DNA from: Funneliformis mosseae
Lineage: Eukaryota > Glomeromycota > Glomeromycetes > Glomerales > Glomeraceae
Length of the DNA stretch: 64,000 bases
Assembly: GCA_910592005.1 (NCBI GenBank)
Contig: CAJVPP010000011.1
Span: forward strand, 1-64,000
Reading direction: 5' to 3'
A program made the translations under genes and the position numbers. Positions within the stretch are counted from its first letter, which is position 1. Each line of letters opens with the position of its first letter. The notes under the pieces were generated by a model. It ran no database searches and had not been told where the DNA came from. It worked only from the letters and a program-made list of their open reading frames with translations. Shown in pieces: positions 56,338-64,000 of the stretch.

Positions 56338-57734
56338 ATGCAACAAAACAGACAATTAAAGTACGGTCTAAATTTAACCACGAAGAAACCTTTATCACAA
56401 AAGCAACCCGAAAGATCGTTAAAACGATCAATATTTAGTGAAGACGACGACGTTGACAATCTTAACGAACAGCCTTCCAAAAAGATACTTTCTTCCTCAA
56501 CGAAGAATGTTAATAAAACCTTAATAAAAAAAGATAATTCCCTAAGTAAATTGGTGCAAGAACAGCATAAAGCAGCTTTAGAGGAAGATCCCACAGTATT
56601 TTCTTATGATGAAGTGTATGATGATATGAAAGATGCCGAAAGGAAGGCAATACGAGATTTTAAAGGTATTGAAAGTAGCGCTTCTAAAAAGGTAAACTTC
56701 AAACCATTTTTGGGTTTAAGAACTTGTAGAAGGAAGGAAGTGGTACTAATGCAATACGTAATGCGATTCGTAGCCGAAATATGTAAATGATTTATTAAAA
56801 GCTGCAGAAATACGTAAAAGAGATTATATTCAAGCTCAAGAACGTAAAATACAAAAAGAACGAGAAGCGGAAGGAGAGGAATTTAATGATAAGGAATCAT
56901 TTGTCACTTCAGCGTATGTAATAGTACATTAAATATATATATCTATTTTTTTTTTTTGTGATTTAAAAGATTTTTAATAATTTTATATATACATCATAGA
57001 TATAAAATACAACAAGAGGAATTAAGAAAAGCTGAAGAAGAGGAGAAAAAACGAGGCAAGTAAACTACATGCGGCATCCACATTATCATAATTTCAAAAT
57101 TCTTATGTTTTATTTTTATTTTTGGAAAACAAATAAAGAGGAAGCAAATGGGCCAAAAGATATGTCCAAATTTTATCGTAATTTATTGGATCAAACTAGT
57201 TCAGCGAAAACAGCAGCAATCGAAGCAAGTAGATTAGCATTATCATCTAACAAAAAAAGGACATTATCTGAAGAACAAGATAACAATAAACCGCAAAAAA
57301 CAGATAAAGAGCTTGCAGAGGAAGCTCGCGCATCTGGTAAAATTGTAATATTAAATGATGATGATCAAATCGTGGATAAGCGACAATTATTATCGGCGGG
57401 ATTAAATATATCCAAAAAGAAGAAGACTGTTGGTTCTTCGAAGTGGTCTTCAAAAGATTATTATGATTCAAAAGATCATAGATCTCATGATAATAGAAGA
57501 GGTGGTGACAAATCAAAATATGAAGAAATGCGTAGACGTGAAAAACAAAGTCGTGAAATGGAAACACAGATATTAGAAGCTCGAAGAAAGGAAGAAGAGG
57601 AGGAAAGAAAGAAAAATGAAGAATTAGCAAAGAAATTGACCAGAAAAAAGGATGAACAATCAATTTCTGATGCTAAAGCAAGATATCTAGCAAGACAAAA
57701 AGAAAAGTATGAATTAAAAGTTGAAGACGAATAA
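56338..57734 (+). CDS. NSRP1: Nuclear speckle splicing regulator NSRP1 (CCDC55) homologue
   Basis: Exons 56338-56691, 56774-56913, 57000-57055 and 57139-57734 give 381 residues, all in frame. The family blocks are LKYGLNLTTKKP near the N terminus, ALEEDPTVFSYDEVYDDMKD, then PKYVNDLLKAAEIRKRDYIQ, ERKIQKEREAEGEEFNDKE, SFVTSAYKIQQEELRKAEEE and MSKFYRNLLDQ. The C-terminal half is Lys/Arg/Glu-rich, with a KKKKTVGSSKW stretch and a long single helix of the EEEERKKNEELAKKLTRKK type. NSRP1 proteins regulate alternative splicing in speckles; that role is from the family. The third intron starts with GC (GCAAGT at 57056), needed to keep frame. Confidence 0.9.
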
Positions 57735-58447
57735 GATTATTTTAGGATTATGGTTATTATTTTTTATTTTCTCAAGACCTTTTTTTTTTTCATTCATAGT
57801 TTAATTATTGTTAATTCTAGAGATCATAAAATTGTAAAGTGAATCAAGCCAACTTCATTAAATGGATTGTGTTAAACCGCCATGGAATCAAGTAAAATAA
57901 ACAGTCATTAAAGCAAAGAAAAAAAATGTTCGTCCTTTACTCTATTTTACTGATGAGAATCCTAATTAAAAAAAAATCTTGGGAGTTGGGATTCATCGAA
58001 AGGAACAGAAACTTTTTGTACTTGGGAGAAAAGTTATTTGGAAAAAAAAAAAAATTCATTCTTTGTAATGGAGAATTATTTTCTATTTCCATTTCAAAAT
58101 TTAATTTAATTCATTATTAAAATCTTATTACTCGATCAAAACCGTCGATCGATCACTGTTTAATAGATTCAATCAATAATTAATGCCCGTCTAAATCCGG
58201 TTTCGTTCTTCCATCAAAACAAGTTTAGTGTAACAATGTATTAATAAATCTCACCTTAATAAATTTTTCATGTGATTTATAATATAATATGCCCACTTTT
58301 TTTTTTTAAATCTTTTTAACTTTCCGTATTAAATAAATATTTTACTCGTTATGAGAGAATTTTTTAAAAATATCGTATTATGAGTTATTACATTAATGTC
58401 ATTATACAGAAATAACGAAGAAGATAGAGACAATTAATTTGTTATCA
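57735..58447. other. Intergenic between convergent genes
   Basis: 3' flanks of NSRP1 and of the LRR gene. Moderately AT-rich, no frame or structure recognised; a TTCATGTGATT word lies near 58267. Confidence 0.55.
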
Positions 58448-59173
58448 TTAACTACTTGGTATCTTCAATATAGTTTGTCTTCTCTTAAAACAAAAAAATG
58501 AACCCATCACTATCCATCCGAAAATACTTATCCCTAGGGAAATAGCAAGTCCCACAATTGTATGCGAATCATTGGGATTATTGACAATTAACGTTTCCAC
58601 AATTGAAACGGGAGAAGTTGGAGAGGTAGTATTTGACTTGTCAAAGTTAATACCAAAACAATCGATATAACCAAGACTAGAGGAATAAGTCAAAGATAAA
58701 TTAGTAAGAGGATTATCCGAACATTTCAACACTTCTAGACTTCCGCTCAATCCCCGTAGGTCTAAAGTCGCAAGCGAATTACCACTAACGTCAAAATGAC
58801 TAAGATGAGGAACTGCTGCCATTACAACTTTCACTATATTACTATGAGAAATGTTTATTTTTCTGAGTTGAGGGAACGGCCTAAATAATCCGAAACCTAC
58901 CAATCGTGGATTGTGAGAATAATCAATTACTTCCAATTTATTTATGTCACCAAGAATACCACCGCTTATTTCATTAAAAGAAAGATTTCAACTTCGCAGA
59001 TTAGGGATTGTTTCTACAAACTCTGGACCACCCATGTAACCTTCTAAATTTTGATTACTAATATCTAAATTAATGATTTCCTTCCTTTTACCATAATTTT
59101 CTCTATCATCCACCCTCTGACATATACCTTTTGCGGGATAATTTTGATTAAACCATTCATTTGCATTTACCAT
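58448..59173 (-). pseudogene. LRR membrane protein with one in-frame TGA
   Basis: The frame from 59173 begins MVNANEWFNQNYPAKGICQR, then KEIINLDISNQNLEGYMGG and FVETIPNLRS, and meets a TGA at 58988-58990. The same frame continues without a gap as NLSFNEISGGILGDINKLEV, further LRR units (FPQLRKINISHSNIVKV; VPHLSHFDVSGNSLATLDLR), a Ser/Thr/Pro stretch, and a C-terminal membrane segment (IVGLAISLGISIFGWIVMGS) followed by a basic FKRRQ tail. Total length would be 241 residues. The stop sits exactly where a hydrophobic residue of an LRR is expected (LRSxNLSFN), so a Leu codon TTA or TTG turned to TGA is likely. It may be a pseudogene, a sequencing error, or an allele. No N-terminal signal peptide is evident. 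Confidence 0.6.
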
Positions 59174-59397
59174 AATAAGAATAAGAATGACGTTTCTATA
59201 TAATAATTAAAATAGGACAATGGTAACCAAAGTTAAAAAGACAAAAGATGTCAACTGTAAATATAATTAAATTAAGTTGTATTTCTTAATAAATGATTGT
59301 GATTTTTGCGACTTTTGAATTTCGATTGTGCAACATTTTGTGCGCCCCACAATTCGGATAAGTTGTGACGCAACAACATTCTTTTCCCTAGCATAAA

Positions 59398-60334
59398 ATG
59401 TCTTCTTTGAATGATGCAAAAAGACGAGCAGCATATAAAGCAGTAGACGAAAATATTACAAGCGAAAGTAAAATTATCGGAATAGGCTCAGGAAGCACGG
59501 TGGTATACGTAATAGAAAGAATATTACAACGTGGTAATTTGGTGAACAAAGAATGTATATTTGTACCGACTAGTTTTCAAAGTAGACTGTTAATTATTGA
59601 AGGTGGATTAAATTTGGGAGATATTGATCAGTAATTTATCATGATCTTTCTTTTTTCCTTTAATTAAAACAAAATTTTTTTAATAATGATTCTTTTTTTG
59701 TAGATATTCAAAAATTGATGTGACAATTGACGGAGCCGATGAGGTAATTGTATCATTTAAGATATTTATCTATTTATGTTGTTAATAATAAAACCATGAA
59801 ATCTTGCTAATGATAGGTTGATGAGAATTTGAATGCGATCAAAGGAGGAGGGGCATGTCATCTTCGAGAAAAAGTGGTAGCAGAAGCGGCGAAAAAATTT
59901 GTAATAGTAGCAGATTATTCTAAGAAATCTAGCACCCTCGGGGAAAAAGTAAAATGTTATTATTTATTTAAAACATTGTCAAATTTATTTATATTCTTTT
60001 TAAAAGATTTCTTTCTCTCCCTTTTTGCTAGTGGAAACAAGGAGTGCCAATTGAGGTTATCCCATTTGCTTATATGCTAGTGATACCATCATTAAAAAGA
60101 TTGGGATGTGAAAATCCTGTGTTGCGTATGGCAAAATCAAAGGCAGGACCTGTTATAAGTGATAACGGGAATCTTATTATTGATGCGTATTTCGGATTAA
60201 TCAAGAAACCCAAAGAATTATTGGAAAAGATCAAATTATTGACTGGTGTAGTTGAAGTGGGATTATTCGTTAATATGACTAAAATGGCTTACTTTGGTAA
60301 TGAAGATGGAAGTGTTGATATTAAGAAAATTTGA
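59398..60334 (+). CDS. RKI1: Ribose-5-phosphate isomerase A
   Basis: Interconverts ribose 5-phosphate and ribulose 5-phosphate in the non-oxidative pentose phosphate pathway. Exons 59398-59630, 59704-59743, 59817-59948 and 60032-60334 encode 235 residues. Family motifs are all present: [49 protein letters not shown] with the catalytic DGADE and the substrate Lys, [33 protein letters not shown] and the C-terminal [18 protein letters not shown]. The length fits the family. A 40-nt exon carries the active-site DGADE. The gene converges with the LisH-WD40 gene, stops being 58 bases apart. Confidence 0.95.
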
Positions 60335-60392
60335 AGTGACATGAAACAATATTTATTTAAATAAAATAAGAAATGTGATTAATATTTCTCTT

Positions 60393-61855
60393 TCACATGC
60401 TCATTCCATTGGTATTATCGTGACCCACGTCGTCAACACTCCAAATTTTAACAGTTTTGTCGAAACCGCAAGAAACTAATAAATTCCTATATTGATCAAA
60501 CCATAGATCTCTAACTATATCCTTATGACCTTCCAATTTATGAACAATAGATTTAGTGGCAACATCAAAAATTCTGATGATGGAATCTACACCAAAAGTG
60601 AAGAAATATTTTCCATTGGGATGCCAACAATGTCTAGGATTAGTTAATTTTCTATCAGGGATGAATTCCAAATCATAAAAGTTGAAAACCTGTTGAGAAG
60701 AATGAGTGCGAAACAAAATGATTCTACCATTTTCATCATCAGTTGAAACCAAAAGATATCTTCCGTGATTCTGTGGAGAAGGGGAAATATCCATTGGAGT
60801 AAATGAAACCCAATCATCACCATTACTATTCATATTATATTTTTTATCGATAAAATTCGATAAATTAATATAATGAAGGTAATTATCACCACGTACACCA
60901 ACGACCAAATATTGATTGTCCGGTAAGAAACACATGGATTCAATATTTCCAACAAAGGTTATCGAATGAATCTTATTATAACTTGGTAAAGTTGTATTCG
61001 GTGTATTAGGGGTTAATGAAGTACGTGATAACATTTCTTCATTTCCAACCTTGTAAAAGTTAACCTTGTGATCATAAGATGCTGTCACGATCATTTTTCC
61101 ATCCATTGAAAATTTTGATCTGACGACATATTTCGTATGATCTTTAAATGTTTGTACTACATTCATTGCATGAACATTTATTAACGTACATGTTGAGTCC
61201 ATTGATCCTATTAACAATAAATGATTATAAATTGGATGACAATCCAGACAAAGTATTCCGCCTTTATGAACATCATTACAAATGCTAAATGTATCTCCTG
61301 TGAGCAATGATGTTAAACGAATAGATTTATCCGCTGAACCGGTAATTATGGTAGGAATTTCCGAGAATTGGTACTCTCCATTATTAAAACTTCTAATTGA
61401 AAGTGTTTGTAACCGTACACTTAAAATGTTGTTGATATGGATTTGTGAGAATGATTCGCAAAGATATCGAGGATATTCATTATTTCCCGGTGTAATCAAA
61501 TCATCATCAATAATTCTATAATATTTCGATAGGGAAAGAAACGTTAGGAATTTTTTTTTAAAAAAAAAAAAAAAAATAGGTTTAAAAAAAAAGCAAATTT
61601 TGGGTGAAAATTTTACCTTTCTAACGACATATTTTCCATATTAGATTGTAGTTGATTCATTAAATATTCCTGAATGATTGCCATTAATGGTTTTTTGGTA
61701 TATTCATTATCTTGCTCAAATATTTCCTCATTTTCGATAATTTCTTGTGCGTCTTGACGAAAGGATTCCAAGGTTTTTACATAATTATTGTTTTCCAAAA
61801 ATTTTAATACTAAAGCATGAGTGAGTGCTGTAGAACATGTGGAATTTGATGTCAT
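60393..61855 (-). CDS. LisH and WD40-repeat protein
   Basis: Two exons (61617-61855, 60393-61515) give 453 residues in frame. The N terminus has a LisH-type motif (ALVLKFLENNNYVKTLESFR) that usually mediates dimerisation. WD40 units follow: IITGSADKSIRLTSLLTGD, HPIYNHLLLIGSMDSTCTLI, SMDGKMIVTASYDHKVNFYK, FLPDNQYLVVGVRGDNYLHY, HPNGKYFFTFGVDSIIRIFD and YRNLLVSCGFDKTVKIWSVD, about seven blades. Specific orthology was not settled; such proteins are usually scaffolds. The last blade closes the propeller just before the C-terminal Asn/Met tail. Confidence 0.8.
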
Positions 61856-62774
61856 TTTTTTTTTTTAAAAAAAAAAAAAATGCGAAAATTGCGGAAAGAA
61901 TCTGTGAAAAAAAATTATTAATAATTTTTTTTTTTTGTTTATCCTATTTCCTACATCTAAATTACTTTCTAAATTCTAAAAACTTGATTATAAAAGTTTA
62001 TTTATTAAACATTGTGCAAATCTCAGATTCGGATAATCCGAATTGCATTTATCAATTGTTTACGTATGGTCATGCAACTTTTGAACCAGATTTTAACTGC
62101 GTGTCAATGCGACAAAATTTTTTTCATTCCCTCCCCAAAATACAATATAAAACATTCTTTTTTAACGATCATTTCCTTTTTAGACAATTACAATATAAAC
62201 GAATAATTTTAAAAAACAATATAGATTAACTTAAATTCTACATATTGTTCAAATTATGGCTAGCAACAAATAGGAGGCGCAGGAATCACGTGAAACATGC
62301 GAAAAGGAAGAATCAACTAATTACCTTCCTTCGAAAGAATAAGTTACCACGATTCTAGTTGGCAGAAAGTCGTGGTTTTGAATGTTATCAGAAAATCACG
62401 CTTATTATTCTTTCTTTGCATTGGATAGAAAGTAAAACCAATGCTTTACTTAATTTATTCCATGGATCTTCCATGCCTTTCTAAATTATATCACGCAATC
62501 GTGGTTTTTTTGAAACAAATGTGCTTATTAAGAAGAGATACTATTTGTGATTATAAAGGGGTACTATTATGCTTGTGATGATAAAGAGGCATGCTTATAA
62601 ATATGATGTGCTTATTTAGGGTGACTATACAATTTATTTTTTCGTAAAATAATATACTGAGTATTAATCCAATATCGTGATACAACATTCTTTCGCTCTT
62701 TCATTCCACCCTTCATTTGTCAAGCCATCTCTCATTAGCCTTAATATATTATATATACACAATAACTTCTAAAG
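61856..62774. other. Intergenic region upstream of LisH-WD40 and Ras genes
   Basis: Divergent promoter region of 919 bases. Starts with A and T runs, then less AT-rich sequence at 62260-62520 containing AGGAATCACGTGAAACATGC (E-box core CACGTG, palindrome at 62286-62293). A short plus-strand frame at 62012-62206 is not recognised. A poly-pyrimidine stretch of TTTCGCTCTTTCATTCCACC (62692-62711) precedes the Ras start. Confidence 0.5.
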
Positions 62775-64000
62775 ATGATGTTATATAAGCTCGTTGTACT
62801 TGGGGATGGTGGTGTTGGCAAAGTAAAATATACCAATAATTTTTTCTTATTTTAAAGAAAAAAAAATAAATTTACTTAATTAATTTTTTTTTTTTTTTTT
62901 TTTTTTTTCGAATAGACTGCCCTCACAATTCAGGTGTGTTTCTATTTCTTTCAAAATTTTATTTTATCTTCGAATTTTTTATTTCCAAACAGAGCACTAG
63001 TGTAATAACAATGTTTCTTCATTCATCAGTTATGCCTAAATCATTTTGTTGGTAGGTTTAATAAATTTCTAAAGAAATATTACATTTGAATTGTTTTATA
63101 TATTGGAGCGTTTATTTCGTTTAATTCCTAATTAAATTCATAATTACGACTCATGAAACTTGTTTTCTTGTCATCATTAATAATCCTACACTCGTTACTG
63201 GTTTATAGAGGTGTGTGTTATTTCGTCACTCAAACATTCTTGAATTTCTCTTCTGCAAATATTCAAATAAATCTTGTTTCGTCACCTTTTCCTATGTAAT
63301 ACTATAAATAGACATACGATCCAACAATCGAAGATTCATATAGAAAACAAGTAGTCATTGATGATCAACCTTGCGTTCTAGAAGTACTGGATACTGCTGG
63401 GCAAGGTTCGTATTTATTTGTTAACTTAGTCAATTATTTGTCTTATGATATTCATAGGAAAATATCAAATCCTCAACTTATTTTTAATGGTACATGAATT
63501 GTCCTTTTATAAATCACTTTTTATCTCTTCATTAAAAAATAAAATAAAAATAACCAACAGAGGAGTACACTGCTCTGCGGGATCAATGGATCAGGTAAAT
63601 TATTAAGTTGTAATCGTCGGTTATAGCCATTTTAATGGATGGGACTCGAAAAATCTATTTTTATAAAACGATATAGTCGAGGTGTCAAATTCATTAAATG
63701 AGCAATTTATCGAGCGATTTTTTATTCAATCGTTGAAATTTTATGATTCTTAAATTTAACGTTGACTTATTTTCTCATAACACCGAAAACATCATAATAG
63801 AGACGGAGAAGGTTTCCTTTTGGTCTATTCTATATCATCACGTTCAACGTTTGAGCGAGTAGAACGATTTCGAGATCAGATCACTCGAGTGAAGGACACT
63901 GAACAGGTTCCACTTATGCTTGTCGGTAATAAATGTGATAAAATCACCGAGCGAGAAGTATCGAGAGAAGAAGGGATGAATATGGCAAGAAAACTCAAAT
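62775..64000 (+). CDS. RAS: Ras-family small GTPase (partial at window end)
   Basis: Ras proteins switch between GDP and GTP states at the plasma membrane. Exons in order: 62775-62822 ([17 protein letters not shown]-loop), 62916-62933 (TALTIQ), 63030-63051 (LCLNHFV plus G), 63209-63210 (AG, 2 nt), 63312-63405 ([15 protein letters not shown] switch I, then VLDTAGQ), 63560-63593 ([12 protein letters not shown], switch II) and 63801 onward ([20 protein letters not shown], then LVGNKCDK with the NKxD motif). [20 protein letters not shown] is typical of fungal Ras. The C-terminal hypervariable region and CaaX box lie beyond the window. Without the 2-nt exon the switch I frame is lost. Confidence 0.9.
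63209..63210 (+). other. Predicted 2-nt microexon (AG) of the Ras gene
   Basis: The bases AG sit between a consensus acceptor (GTTTATAG) and donor (GTGTGTG). Upstream exon 63030-63051 ends with one base G after GTT; downstream exon 63312 begins ACATACGAT. G plus AG makes GAG (Glu), giving [13 protein letters not shown], the canonical Ras effector region. Direct splicing of the two flanking exons shifts the frame. Confidence 0.6.

Noticed and set aside
57247..57663. 138-codon minus frame opposite NSRP1
   Set aside because: Shadow of the Lys/Glu-rich coding strand, rich in Phe/Leu/Ser as expected from the complement.

Overview
The window looks like nuclear DNA of an early-diverging fungus, most plausibly an arbuscular mycorrhizal species of the Rhizophagus type. 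It is very AT-rich, with long poly-A/T tracts and many short GT-AG introns. Its housekeeping genes are fungal (GID4, PEX5, dynamitin, EME1, fungal-type Ras), and it carries LINEs whose ORF2 runs endonuclease, reverse transcriptase, RNase H, zinc knuckle. The genus is an inference from style, not a sequence match. No bacterial features, rRNA or convincing tRNA genes were seen.

Layout. 1-1118 is AT-rich filler. 1121-16984 holds two full-length, degenerate LINE copies, both on the minus strand, head to tail with about 14 bases between them. The second carries a 943-bp fold-back insertion made of palindromic repeats of about 52 bp (13429-14371). 17612-41000 is a gene-dense housekeeping block: TRM13 (-), GID4 (+), an MPN-domain protein with a degenerate JAMM motif (-), an Stm1/SERBP1-type RGG protein (-), RPN8 (+), dihydropteridine reductase (-), an ATF2/Atf1-type bZIP factor (-), TRM8 (-) and dynamitin (+). 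41000-50000 is an accessory stretch: a 145-bp truncated retrocopy with a perfect 18-bp target duplication, two diverged Arg/Gln-rich paralogues (one frameshifted), a SINE-like tRNA-derived sequence and a GQNQ-repeat protein. 50250-64000 is again mainly housekeeping: PEX5 (-), EME1 (+), a frameshifted Q/S-rich gene (+), NSRP1 (+), an LRR membrane gene with an in-frame TGA (-), ribose-5-phosphate isomerase (+), a LisH-WD40 protein (-) and a Ras GTPase cut off by the window end (+).

How they fit together. There is no operon logic; genes are single units, often in divergent pairs sharing a short promoter (STM1/RPN8, TRM8/DCTN2, PEX5/EME1). Several of these promoters carry an E-box-like palindrome of the form RTCAYRTGAY. 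Themes are tRNA methylation (TRM13, TRM8), protein turnover (GID4, RPN8), translation storage (Stm1 type), peroxisome import (PEX5), recombination repair (EME1) and signalling (bZIP, Ras).

Most notable: a predicted 2-nt exon in the Ras gene that is needed to keep the switch I reading frame; an 11-nt exon in the MPN gene; the fold-back insertion with a readable empty site in the sister LINE; a pseudo-JAMM protein; and an EME1 with a CUE/UBA-like N terminus. Splice structures were derived by hand from frame and family conservation.
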